The position numbers were made by a program, and so were the translations under genes. Shown piece after piece: positions 34,606 through 44,589 of a stretch of 64,000 nucleotides of DNA. Below the pieces are notes generated by a model. The model was given only the letters and a program-made list of their open reading frames with translations. It ran no database searches and had not been told where the DNA came from. The DNA comes from Dermanyssus gallinae (lineage: Eukaryota > Arthropoda > Arachnida > Mesostigmata > Dermanyssidae). The stretch is taken from the NCBI GenBank assembly GCA_003439945.1, contig QVRM01006418.1, positions 1-64,000 of the forward strand. Reading direction: 5' to 3'. Within the stretch, counting starts at the first letter, position 1. Each line of letters starts with the position of its first letter.

Positions 34606-36458
34606 ATATATATATGTGTTTCTTGATACAACACGATAATTCGATGGTATAATGTTAGTCTATCCAATGTACTTTGATTATCCAACTCCTACTTTATTAG
34701 GAATTGACTCAGGGAGGTTCTATTATGTCCTAGCCTGGGCGTTTTAAGTGATCAGTATCAGTTTGTACTTTTGCTCACCTTGACTAAGCCGCGTGGCAGC
34801 GTTCACGTATCTTGCCTTATAAGAGAAAACTTCAAGAACTACTTTAAAGCACTAGGGAGTGTTCGAGGACTGGAGGTCATTTAAGCTATTTCCTGATTGC
34901 GGTACATTACTGTGTTTCACTTGATTAAAAATGTACATATGGTTGACGAATTACAAGCAAACCACTATTGTGCTAATCCTAAAATAACTCAGAAAGAATG
35001 GATATCAACTTAATTTGTAGATTTTTTATTATCAGATTTAAAAAGTGTTCTGGTCCTTTCCGTAATTGTACATGCTACTTCGGCGAGCACAAAGCGACCT
35101 CACACAGTCCATCACTTTAAAGACAGACACGTAGGTTAAGCGCAAATGACTTGTCTGCCCTACGGATCTGCGTGTTCAAAATCTATATGTAATGTCGCAC
35201 ACTAGTTAGCACTATATTGCTTCTTGTTCATTTATTTTGGCATACATTTTATTGCTATAAACATCGGCAATGATTTGTAGTACCTACAGTGAAGGCCGTG
35301 CCTGCGCGTGTGCTTCGACAGGCTAAGCCACTGGGAACATTTTGTGTAATGTTATATATAAAAGAATGCCTTTTAGGTCCATTCGTTACGTTATTTATTC
35401 TCAACTCTGCATTCCATAGCACCTTATATGTTACTTTAGTGTGTGTAAAAGCTCTACGTCTTTTTGGAAAAAAAGTATATAGACTCACACAAGATAACCA
35501 GTACAGCTAAGCATAGTAAGTTTGTTTTCTTGTGCCACAAATTGTAGCTTTATTAAGTATGGCATCAAGCTGGGCGAGTCGTACCGGGAGCAAACCTGTG
35601 ACGTCTGCGTAAAATCGTCCGCTACCATTTGTTGTTTTTATTAACACTGCATTGTTAGTTTGTAATGCATTTTACACATGAACACATATATGTCAATATT
35701 TGCAAAACGTTTTTAAACTTTACTACTCTAAAAGCCAATAATAGTTTGTCAACTTTTTTTTTGTCATTGAGCGATGTATATATATATATATATATATTGA
35801 CAACAACTATTTTGGACAATCGTCTGTAAGAAACGCACGCGCATCCGCTGTGCGTCTGACATCTGATTTTTCAGTGACGTCTTTTGCATGTTTACGAGCA
35901 ATGGCGGGTCAACATTAATAAAAGCTAACAAACAATAGAATTCAGTAGTCCAGAAACGTGGTGTTTTAGCTGCATATAGAAGCAATGTTTACAGGCGCAT
36001 ATTCCAAGCGTAACTTTACAGTCCAGAATAAAAGGTGGCCGACAATACTTGGTGACACGAGACTGACAGCAGTAGCGTAAAATGCCGCAACAGGTCCAAC
36101 CTGTTCCATACGATCAGGATAGACTCACCAAGCTAAAAAAAACACTGACTAATTAGCTTAAAATTTTAATTCTGCATTCAAAACGCTAAAAAGTTATAGG
36201 CTGGGCTAAATCATTTCCAACAAGCCACAGTCGGACCTTTGTTGTGGTGTGCGTGGGTGTATGCATATGACCTCTTGTAACTGCATCATGAGTTCGTACT
36301 TCAAGGAGGCCAGATAAAAGATGTTTTTCGTGTTTTGTCTACTTGTGACTTTGCACGCTATCTTATTTCTATTCTCATTCGGCAGCTTTCGGAAACGTTG
36401 ATATTTTATGTGGGCCAATTCGCCACCATCCTTAAGACAGCGTTTACAACGTAAAACG

Positions 36459-36523
36459 TACTTCGGTGGTACACTTCGGGTATGTACGTAAAATGTACAC
36501 ACCCGAAGTATACCATCGAAGTG
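36459..36523. repeat. Inverted repeat, copy B
   Basis: The counterpart of 3668-3732: left arm 36459-36481, right arm 36501-36523, with the same ACTTCGGGT/ACCCGAAGT core. Confidence 0.7.
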
Positions 36524-36606
36524 TTTCATCTTTTTCCTAATGCATTAGATATGCATTCCTGAAATGTTTAGACACCGGAATCAGATTCCCATACCATAGA
36601 GAAGCC

Positions 36607-36621
36607 AAATATCTTTGCTGT
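36607..36621. repeat. Target-site duplication of N2, left
   Basis: AAATATCTTTGCTGT, repeated at 41496-41510. Copy A has one version of the site, AACTATGTTTGCTGT, at 3825-3839. Confidence 0.95.
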
Positions 36622-37224
36622 AGGTGTCGTCAGCTGTTCAAGCTGCGCTGACGTGTTTTCGTAACAGTGCGTATAATTGTTGCTATTTCAGTGGTTAGTC
36701 TGTGTTTCTAACAGTGAATCTGGGCCGTAACGAATAGTGTGCAGGTTAAGTTTCTCCGGACAATATCTACATCTCCTACTACCTGAAAACCGGCGCTTTT
36801 ACACCCATAATCGGACTTTCAATCATCATCATCAGCATCATTAGTGTGTATTCTCTATCATCTACAACCCAGTTACCGCCTTCAGCGTTTTCATCATTAC
36901 TGTGCCTTCACTAGTTAGCTGTTACTTATAGTCGGCATCATCACCACTACAGCCATCATCACTATCAACACCGAGTACTACTATAGCTCATCATCAAATA
37001 CCATCTTACACGTCATCATCATTAGTACATCTTCATCGTCATCATCATTCATTCCAGCTAGCTACCACTCATAGTCGTCATCACCATCACCACCACAGCC
37101 ATCATCACCATTTTCACCACAGACACCATCACTAACTTCACCATCAACGTCGCCACTGCCGCCATCCCCATTACGGTAACCAGAATCAATATTATTATAT
37201 TGAGCGAAGATAAATCTGCGTTTG

Positions 37225-37258
37225 CCTGTAAACAAACAATATCCTGTTTGTAAACAGG
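37225..37258 (+). other. Hairpin just upstream of N2 ORF1
   Basis: CCTGTAAACAAACA, six bases, then TGTTTGTAAACAGG: a 14-bp stem with two mismatches in the middle, 19 bases before the ORF1 ATG. N1 has a related hairpin at 21392-21415. It may act in translation or RNA packaging, which is a guess. Confidence 0.6.
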
Positions 37259-37277
37259 CGCGGCGTAGCAGGTGGCC

Positions 37278-38669
37278 ATGCCTCTGAAACGAACGCCGCC
37301 GAAATGGCAAGAGAAGGAGCCGCCGGAACAACGTGCATCACTGCACGTAGACAGTGCGATGCCTACGGATGAATGCATTACAGGAGCAGTCAGTGGTGCG
37401 GGCGGTCCGTCTAACCGTCCAATGGCAAGTGGCGGGAAGCGGACCGCATCAAGCCCCGCAGAACACGCTCGTAGTAAAGGTATGCGTGTTTGCGAGGCGG
37501 AACCTCGCCCGGTAAGCAAGGAGGACGCCAGCGAAGCAACCGAGGAAGCCTGTAGCGATGAGGAATCTCATAGCGATTCGGAGTTTACCACGGTGACCCG
37601 GCATAAGCGCTCTCGCGCTATGAAGGTGCCGCCAAGAGTAAGATTCGACAGGCAGGAAGCTGTTATATTCTCCGCAGATGACAACGCCCTTGAGCACAAC
37701 TTTAACGAGATCTGTGACGACATCGCGAAGATCGTCGGGGGGAAAATAGAGGAGCCCCGCTTCACGAAAAACGGAGAACTTGTCAAAGTCGTGGAGAGGG
37801 AAGATGATAGAGCAACTTTACTCTCGCTATCGGAGTTAGCGAAAGTTAAAGTCTCATCAAGAATAAGCGGAACACGATCTACAATAACGGGCAAGATCAC
37901 CGGGATTCATTCCTCAATCTCGGAATCGGCGATATTATCGGCGCTGCAGTCTTCCGGAGTGACAGAAGTTTCTCGGGTAAAAGCGAAGAACCCCAGAACC
38001 AACGCCGTGTCGGCTACGGATCACGTTATTTTGACGTTCTCTGGCAACAGCTTTCCGGCTGAGGTGCGTCTGGGGCTTAAGCGACACGGAGTGGTACTAT
38101 ACCATGAACCCTCGCAGTGCTATAGGTGTTATAGTCTAGATCACTTCGCCGCTAACTGTAAAGCCCCAAGGCCCAAATGTCGAAAATGCGGCTCTATGGA
38201 GCACCTCAGAAAAGACTGCAACGCTCAGGCCCGCTGTTGTTTGTGCAACGGGGAGCATGAGGCTACGTGGGGAGGATGCCCGCAAAGGCTGCTGCGAATG
38301 GAACAACTAAAAAGGGCCTCACGACGCATAGCACAGAAGCAGCACGACGCCCCGTCGGTTCCAGTATGTATACCAGTATCCAACGTGCAAGCATCTGAAA
38401 ACTTTACAAAACGAAGTTGGTCCTCTGTCGTAAAGAATGGAGTAAGAGAAGTGAACCATGGAATTAATATTCCCACGACCACGACGCACGCAGAGGACGC
38501 AGACCGTATCAACCTAAAGCCAGCAGCCCCCCCACAACAGCCAAACCTATTGGCACAGCTGTCAACAGACAGTATCGTTGAAGAAGTACTCCGCAGGCTG
38601 TCTCCAATTATACAAGACACCATAACGACGGTTATCTCAAAGGTTATTTATAAAATGTACTGCCTGTAG
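37278..38669 (+). CDS. LINE N2 ORF1, zinc-knuckle RNA-binding protein
   Basis: 463 residues from the ATG at 37278 (context 'gtggccATGcc'). The N-terminal third is low-complexity and charged. The central part has SSRISGTRSTITGKITGIHS and ILTFSGNSFPAEVRLGLKRH, as in Jockey/I-type ORF1 proteins. Three cysteine-histidine knuckles follow at about residues 280-335: CYRCYSLDHFAANC, CRKCGSMEHLRKDC and CCLCNGEHEATWGGC; the first two are exact C-x2-C-x4-H-x4-C. The C-terminus (SIVEEVLRRLSPIIQDTITT) is amphipathic. ORF1 proteins bind the element RNA and form the transposition particle. The frame is open with no break, in contrast with N1. Confidence 0.9.
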   Translation: MPLKRTPPKWQEKEPPEQRASLHVDSAMPTDECITGAVSGAGGPSNRPMASGGKRTASSPAEHARSKGMRVCEAEPRPVSKEDASEATEEACSDEESHSDSEFTTVTRHKRSRAMKVPPRVRFDRQEAVIFSADDNALEHNFNEICDDIAKIVGGKIEEPRFTKNGELVKVVEREDDRATLLSLSELAKVKVSSRISGTRSTITGKITGIHSSISESAILSALQSSGVTEVSRVKAKNPRTNAVSATDHVILTFSGNSFPAEVRLGLKRHGVVLYHEPSQCYRCYSLDHFAANCKAPRPKCRKCGSMEHLRKDCNAQARCCLCNGEHEATWGGCPQRLLRMEQLKRASRRIAQKQHDAPSVPVCIPVSNVQASENFTKRSWSSVVKNGVREVNHGINIPTTTTHAEDADRINLKPAAPPQQPNLLAQLSTDSIVEEVLRRLSPIIQDTITTVISKVIYKMYCL

Positions 38670-38989
38670 TCATGCGCGCAGTAAGCGGGGCAATGGCACA
38701 GCCTCAACAGAGCTCAGTGGACGCATTCTCGCTGGCTGAGACGATCCAGCTAGCACTCCGTGGCAATGTAAAAGAAACTGCGGCACTTCTAACAAATAGA
38801 AGTGATGGCAATAAACACAGCACCACGGCCCGTGGAGCAAAGACTCAGTGACGCTCGGGAGAGACTGGGCTCAAGAATCAGAATATAAACACGAGTGCAC
38901 CGAATACAAACATTTGGACTCCACAAGAGAACGTAAGAAACGATATCCTATCCTGCAATCAAGAAAAGCTTACACCGGTTATCAAAGTA
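38670..38989 (+). other. Segment between N2 ORF1 and ORF2
   Basis: No frame is open across the whole stretch. It probably includes the last part of ORF1 or the start of ORF2, broken by small indels. No separate gene is seen. Confidence 0.5.
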
Positions 38990-39718
38990 GTGATGTGGAA
39001 CTGCGAAGGGCATGGCGTATTAGATCTGTTAGGCATGGAGGCACTTCGAAGAGTGGATATTCTAATATTGACGGAAACTTGGGCACTTAAACCTTTCTCT
39101 TTGGGGGGCTTCTACGGATATCACGCACTAGCACATAAAGGTGAGGGACGGGGCAGGCCAAGTGGGGGGTTTCGGTATTCACGAGAGCAGAAATTGGAGA
39201 GATGACTATTGGAATAATAGCCAAAAACTTAGTAGCAATAGCGTCGAGGGAGTTTGAAATTGTGGCAGCCTATGTTAAACCGGCAGGTGTAGAGTCCACT
39301 GAAGTCATGACAGAGCGTATCATGCTTGGAGTTAAAGCGGTGCCGAGAAAAACACCGATGATTCTAGCGGGGGATTTTAATGCGAGGTTGGATAGGGGTA
39401 ATCTGGAGCGAACTGAAGCATTTTCAGATATTATAACGGAGATAGGATGCTGGTTAGTCAGCGAGCCAGGCCTAAACACGTTTGAATGAAGTACTGGGGC
39501 GTCAGTAATTGACGTTTTTGCCACCGACGGAAACGCAGAGGAAATAACATTTTTGGGAGAAAATACATCATTTAGGGAAGGAGCGGGGCTCAGAATGCAT
39601 ATACCGATGGGGATGGCATTCAAAGTTAGTAATAGTAGGGAGTATAGCCGTAGGCCGGGGACCGGGACAAGACTAGATAGAAAGATCTTCTTAGAGGGAG
39701 TGGGGGCGATTAATTAAG
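38990..39718 (+). pseudogene. LINE N2 ORF2 endonuclease part, broken
   Basis: The frame starts MWNCEGHGVLDLLG and contains DILILTETWAL, the N and E metal-binding regions of APE-type endonucleases. A frame change near 39180 leads to LAGDFNARLDR and, after a stop at 39487, to SVIDVFATDGNAEEITFLGE. The final His region is MHIPMG instead of the usual SDH. A stop near 39716 precedes the RT frame. The endonuclease would nick target DNA; here it is interrupted at least twice and has lost its linker to RT. Confidence 0.85.
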
Positions 39719-39730
39719 CACTTTGCTAGT

Positions 39731-41404
39731 GTGCTGCAGGGAGCCGATACTACCCCAAAGGAAATAACATTATTCAACGGGCCTTGGAACGAGGAAACAG
39801 AACATGCACGGGAATGGGTAATTCGACCAGTCACAATCGAAGACGTTGTCAGGGCAATTGAAAGGGCGCCTAGAGGCAAAGCTGCCGGGAACGATATGAT
39901 ACGAAACGAGCATTTAAAGCAAACGCTGGCACTCGCACCATGCTGGAAAGCTTTATTTGACGAGTGCCTAAAATCCGGGGAAGTACCAAAAGCGTGGAAG
40001 GAAGATACCTTGATTGTCATACCAAAAGGAAAAGGCATAGAAACTGAGCCGGAATCTTGGAGGGGCATAACACTTAAGAGTTGCCCCTATAAAATTTTCT
40101 CGGGAATAATATCAGATAGACTAGAGCATTACCTCGAAATCAGAAACGCAATACCAGAAGAACAACATGGGTTTAGAAGGTCGAAGTCGACCCATACGGC
40201 CCTGCGCCAGTTGCTGGCAGAAATCTGGGAAACTCTAGCAGAACCTAGAAGACCGTTATACGCAATATTTATAGATCTTAAAGCTGCCTTTGACTTAGCG
40301 CCACGAAGTAGGATTATAGAAAAGTTAGCCTTGGAGGGAGTTCCGTATCGCTTACTAAAACTTTTAAGTACCATTCTTGGGGAGACTACAGTACACATCG
40401 ACAACGGTATAGGGATTGTGGGAAGAGTAAAGCAAACTTCAGGCGTGGCCCAAGGAGACGGGCTTAGCCCGTTGCTTTTTTCGGTACTATTGGGAGGGCT
40501 ACCTTATCGGGTGAGGCAGGGGTGGACCCGAGAGTGGGCAAATACATTAATGTATGCAGATGACATTGCGATCTATGGCAGGAGTTTATTTAGGGTTAAG
40601 CAGGGACTAGAACGGCTAATCGATTATATGGACGAGATGGGACTTAGTATTAACTGGCAGAAGACAGTAGCAGTTAAATTTCGAAGAGGAGGTCGATTGG
40701 CGAAAGACGATGTTCTTCGAGCCAGGGGTAATACAGTGAATTTTGTAAATAAATTTACCTATTTAGGGGTCACTATAACGTCAAATGGTAGCAGTTTTCG
40801 AAAACATATTGAAAGCAGAGTAGGAAAAGCCATTAGAGCGGCAGCAGCAATTAAAAACCCGCAAATGTTGTCAATACACACCGCGTCCGCCCTTTTCAAG
40901 ATTAAAATAGAACCAATAGCAACATTTGGTGTATCACTTATATGGGAGAAATTAGGAGAGGCAGATTTTCAGTTACTAGATAGAGTTCGATTTTTCTTCA
41001 TGAAGCGAGTTTTGGGGTTAGCTAACTCTTGTAGGAATAGAATAGTTCATATATTAGAAGGGGGGGCTCTAATGACACAGGAATTACAAGTAAAACGGGG
41101 TTTACCTAAGACGACGGCCTTCATGGCCTACACAACGAAGTGGGGGGAAAAATTAAAGGAGATAGACATAGGAATATACACGACGATAGCGATGAGGAGT
41201 ACAACCTGGCGAGCAGCCGGATATAAGAATAGGCATCTAACTACGGCATTTGCAGCCCACGGGTTCCATCACGTGTTATGCAGCACACAAGAATTCCACA
41301 ATCCTCAGGAGTGTTGTAAGTGCGCGAGATGCTTAGGCCATTGTGATAGATACCACGCCGCAGCATGTCCAGCAGTGCAATCAATAGCTGAACTCGCAAG
41401 ATGA
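39731..41404 (+). CDS. LINE N2 ORF2 reverse transcriptase part, intact frame
   Basis: An uninterrupted 557-codon frame. The real upstream junction is a deletion, since the same reading continues from 'RLIKHFASVLQGADTTPKEI' (39711 onward). RT blocks: QHGFRRSKSTHTALRQLLAE, YAIFIDLKAAFDLAPRSRII (first Asp), TSGVAQGDGLSPLLFSVLLG and NTLMYADDIAIYGR (YADD catalytic pair), then the thumb MGLSINWQKTVAVKFRRGGR. The C-terminus has FAAHGFHHVLCSTQEF and CCKCARCLGHCDRYHAAAC, a zinc-type motif shared with other fragments in the window. The RT may still fold, but no intact endonuclease is attached. Confidence 0.92.
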   Translation: MLQGADTTPKEITLFNGPWNEETEHAREWVIRPVTIEDVVRAIERAPRGKAAGNDMIRNEHLKQTLALAPCWKALFDECLKSGEVPKAWKEDTLIVIPKGKGIETEPESWRGITLKSCPYKIFSGIISDRLEHYLEIRNAIPEEQHGFRRSKSTHTALRQLLAEIWETLAEPRRPLYAIFIDLKAAFDLAPRSRIIEKLALEGVPYRLLKLLSTILGETTVHIDNGIGIVGRVKQTSGVAQGDGLSPLLFSVLLGGLPYRVRQGWTREWANTLMYADDIAIYGRSLFRVKQGLERLIDYMDEMGLSINWQKTVAVKFRRGGRLAKDDVLRARGNTVNFVNKFTYLGVTITSNGSSFRKHIESRVGKAIRAAAAIKNPQMLSIHTASALFKIKIEPIATFGVSLIWEKLGEADFQLLDRVRFFFMKRVLGLANSCRNRIVHILEGGALMTQELQVKRGLPKTTAFMAYTTKWGEKLKEIDIGIYTTIAMRSTTWRAAGYKNRHLTTAFAAHGFHHVLCSTQEFHNPQECCKCARCLGHCDRYHAAACPAVQSIAELAR

Positions 41405-41495
41405 GGGAAGATCCGGTGACGCAGAAAAAAACCACTGATTCAGACTGATGTACTTACTTAAAATTTACCCAACCTGGGTGTTAATAAACCATAAT

Positions 41496-41510
41496 AAATA
41501 TCTTTGCTGT
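41496..41510. repeat. Target-site duplication of N2, right
   Basis: AAATATCTTTGCTGT, identical to 36607-36621. Confidence 0.95.
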
Positions 41511-41523
41511 CTCATGCTCTCCT

Positions 41524-41558
41524 CCAGTGTCATGCTCTACCGACTGAGCTAGTCGGGC
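41524..41558 (-). pseudogene. tRNA-Lys-like 5' fragment (copy B)
   Basis: The minus strand reads GCCCGACTAGCTCAGTCGGT followed by AGAGCATGACACTGG, with the normal spacing in the D arm (copy A has one base more). The anticodon and 3' half are missing. Confidence 0.75.
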
Positions 41559-42078
41559 TATTTAATTGGTGGTATGCTAAGTTACATTAGTGCAGTAATG
41601 GAGTAATGCTTGTCAGCCAACTCTATCAGGCATAAACAAAGTATTAAATGGACAACGTACAGGGTCTTCGGTAAGTACGTATTCATTTACCTCCGTTTTC
41701 TGTCACGGGTGCGTTGCATTTACCCTTTCAATCTGCTGTAACAACGCAAATATATTCCATTCGAGCTGAATTAGGTAAACTTACAAAACTCGGCCGAAAG
41801 GCCAATATCTAAAATGAATCAACATGGCGAATAATAAACGTGCATTGCTATTGTTAGTTCTAAAACGTGAACGTTGTAAAACATGACACGGCTAAATCGG
41901 TTACTATATTATGACGCTCTTGTAGCTAGAGCACGTTTATATCCTGCGTTCCGTATTTATTCTAATATGCGTTCGTAATTATTATAATGAGCCTGCTATG
42001 TTCTGACATACAGCATACCAGCCGTTCAACGTCGTTGTCGCAAAATAATTTGAGCTATTTTAAGGATTATTGTATTAC

Positions 42079-42893
42079 AACATGTCACTACACATGAATG
42101 CTAGCGTTTCCCTTCGACCTATGTACGTTAAGCTGAACTGGTTGTCCGAGCAAGCTGTTGTGTCTGGCCAAGCTCAGGTGGAAACACGGTGTGTACAGTT
42201 CACGTACATATTAGTAGCGACGAAGTGGTTACGAACTGACCGACTTTTCTTCAAGCCTTACTTCTACTTTCGAAATCGGCAGGATGCCATAGTTCAAACG
42301 GCAACAAGTTTACCTGCTACGTCTGAAGGACGTGCCTGCTACAACTTCTACTACTACAACTTCTTCAGCAACTACATCGCTACAACTTCTACTACTACTA
42401 GTTTCGGCAACTATGTCGCTTGTAAGAATAATTCCACGATGGAAACAGACGGAAGCATCATGTAAAACGACCGAGCATTGCTACACTTCGAGAGATTTAT
42501 GGATACTAAAAGAGAGATACACTTACACTCCCGCCATTTTCCGCGCTTTAATACGAGCGCTATGGCAGGAGTGCCCGTCTCGCCCGAATAGACAGGCAGA
42601 AGAGATGTCGTGGTCTACATATCAGTATCGCTTTCGAGAATTCATTGCGCTTAACGAGTACCCCGAGAGCAAACGTGCTCTAGGACTGCTCAACCACCTT
42701 TCATCCACAGTGTACCAAAAGCTGCGGGACCAGATATTTCCAGATGATCCATCAAAGAAAACGTACGAGGAACTTCTGGCTGCCCAGGACCTCCTCTATA
42801 TCAGAGGTACACCAAAGTGGGTAAAAAGAGTTGAGTGCCAAGCTCTAAAGCAAGAGGAAGGTGAACAAATTAAAGACTTCGCGCGCAGGTAAC
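42079..42893 (+). pseudogene. Ty3/gypsy gag, 5' part (copy B)
   Basis: It has the same gag as 4573-5257 but longer: 42495-42605, absent from copy A, encodes AIFRALIRALWQECPSRPNR. The frame from 42413 to 42893 is open and includes FREFIALNEYPESKRALGLL and KLRDQIFPDDPSKKTYEELL. Upstream coding is in another frame. It stops at the tRNA-like insertion. Confidence 0.78.
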
Positions 42894-43090
42894 CGAGCAA
42901 GATGGCTTAGTAGCAAAGCCTTGCATTCGGGAGGACTGGGTTCGAGACCCATACCGGCCACTTTTAAATTGGTTTGCATGGTTTCCAATTTAGATAAGGT
43001 AAATGCCGGAGTGGATTAAAATTAGACATTACATGAAAAAACCGTACACGGGCAATAGCCTTAAGGAAAATCTAAAGAAAAAAGTTACGA
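42894..43090 (+). repeat. tRNA-derived insertion inside gag (copy B)
   Basis: The counterpart of 5258-5455. The A box (TGGCTTAGTAGC) has one change and the B box GGTTCGAGACC (42939-42949) is intact. Several bases between the boxes are lost relative to copy A. Confidence 0.72.
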
Positions 43091-43099
43091 AGAAACGCG

Positions 43100-43600
43100 G
43101 AACAATGCGAATGGCTAATGGAATTCCTAACGACAGTACTGCTAGTACAGTTCACCAACGGTGTCAAGGACGACCACGTAAAAGATCAGGTCTTGCACAA
43201 GGCAGACACTTTAAGGACGCTGGACGATGCAGTCAAGGAAGCAAAGTCAGTGTTCGTGCGAAAAGAACGGTTGACTGTAAACAAGGTACACAGCAGCAGG
43301 AAGCTAAGCTACCTTAGAAGAAGCAACCGACAAGTAGTTCAGGCAGGATGGACATTACAGCTCCGGCTCGCGCTAGCCATTGCCTGGTGCCAGGTCACTG
43401 CTATCGCTGTGGGAATCCTGACCACAAAACTGACAAGTGTCCGCATATTAAGCCGACGTGCAATTAATGCGGGAAGACTGGACATCTAAAGGTTATCTGT
43501 CAGCAACAACAGCTTGGTGGTAGTCCAATCAACAGTTTCAAAAATAAGAGGAACGGAGCGTTTGCGGTACAAGTTCAACCAGCATTAAAGAAGACGTATG
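43100..43600 (+). pseudogene. Ty3/gypsy gag, 3' part and zinc knuckles (copy B)
   Basis: FLTTVLLVQFTNGVKDD and KDQVLHKADTLRTLDDAV are followed by a frame change and the two knuckles. The first (CYRCGNPDHKTDKC) is intact; the second has a TAA stop where copy A has TCA (Ser), within 'gtgcaattaatgcggg'. Confidence 0.78.
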
Positions 43601-43659
43601 AGGTATGAAATTCATAAAGCCAGTACATACCATTCGAACAGTGAGACCCGACGTCGACC

Positions 43660-44585
43660 CATTACTCAGTGGACAGTAGCTGTGGAGCCACTGTAATGCC
43701 ACTCTCTCGTTTCTCGGCGGTTATGCCGAAATTCGTACATCATGAGCCGGACATTACGTTAAAAGTGGCGAATGGCAACGAGGTGAAACCACACTCGTTT
43801 GTGGAAGTTCCCGTTAAGTACCGCTAGTAGAACAAAGTTGTTGCGGCTCTACCTAGTCAACGACCCCCAATTTCCGATGTTATTCTGTCGCGATAGGATG
43901 AAGGCCCTGAGATGGGGGCTGCTCGAAGTTCATCGAAAAGAAAGCGAAGTGAGTGACATACTTTCTGCATACCCCAAGCTCACTGCACCAGGGATTGGCA
44001 CACTACCAGCAGTACACGCACTTACAGTCCAGTTTAAGGACCAGCCGAAACCAGTGTATTTCAGACCTCAAAGAATACCCTATGCCCTCGCCGAAAACGT
44101 CGAGAAGGAGTTACTGGCAATTGAGAAGAAAGGACTAATACAGAAGGTCGATCACTCCGACTGGACGCACTCAATCGTTCCGGTAATTAAAAGTGACGGC
44201 TCAGTACGCATCTACGCGGACCTCAAGGTTGGCTTAAATTAGCAAGTTAAGCCACTTAAGTATAAGATGTCGGTATTTTCCAAAAAATCGACATTGCATC
44301 GGCATTTATGCACGTGAAAATCGACCCGGAACACCGGAAATACTTCGCGATTACTTCGCCATTGGGTATTTTTCAACTGACTCGAATGCCATTCGGATAC
44401 GTGAATGCACCCTTCATCTGGACAGTGGCGGAACACCGAAAACAACTAAAATTACTACTAGAACGACTGAGCAACAACGATTTACGGATAAATGTTGGAA
44501 AGAGCAAATTCCTACAATAGGACATCGCAGCAAGATTGCCGCAGAAAAAAAGGAGTTCCAGTACCAACGAACGTTTCATAACTCA
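43660..44585 (+). pseudogene. Ty3/gypsy protease and reverse transcriptase remnant (copy B)
   Basis: It has the same protease strand (GATVMPLSRF, VANGNEV) and RT start as copy A. A stop interrupts at 44240. The next frame gives HVKIDPEHRKYFAITSPLGI and FQLTRMPFGYVNAPFIW, RT blocks that copy A has lost through a 13-base deletion. As in copy A, NAPFIW runs straight into AEHRKQLKLLLERLSNNDLR, so the YxDD segment is missing. Confidence 0.83.
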
Positions 44586-44589
44586 ATCG

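Larger units (their letters stand above)
32774..36606. other. Gene-free duplicated stretch (copy B)
   Basis: It matches 1-3824. It holds (AT)n arrays at 33251-33288, 34044-34110 and 35777-35797, the Tc-like solo arm at about 34000-34605, and the inverted repeat at 36459-36523. No coding family is recognised. The open frames that span the duplication edge at 32774 are not credible. Confidence 0.6.
36622..41495 (+). mobile_element. LINE N2, insertion specific to copy B
   Basis: 4874 bases between two copies of a 15-bp target-site duplication. From 5' to 3': a TCA-rich 5' UTR, a hairpin at 37225-37258, ORF1 (37278-38669), a disrupted endonuclease (38990-39718), an intact RT frame (39731-41404), and a short 3' UTR ending in a small hairpin (ACCCA/TGGGT) and 'taataaaccataat'. 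It is an APE-type non-LTR element of the same family as N1. About 400 bases found in N1 between endonuclease and RT (roughly 23680-24095) are missing here at about 39700. It is close to full length and rather young, but not autonomous. Confidence 0.93.

Noticed and set aside
37062..37331. Antisense open frames in the TCA-rich 5' UTR of N2 with membrane-like runs
   Set aside because: They are translations of low-complexity trinucleotide repeats.
39731..41404. N2 reverse transcriptase as a host (domesticated) gene
   Set aside because: It lies inside an element with target-site duplications and typical LINE order. An open RT frame alone reflects youth of the insertion.
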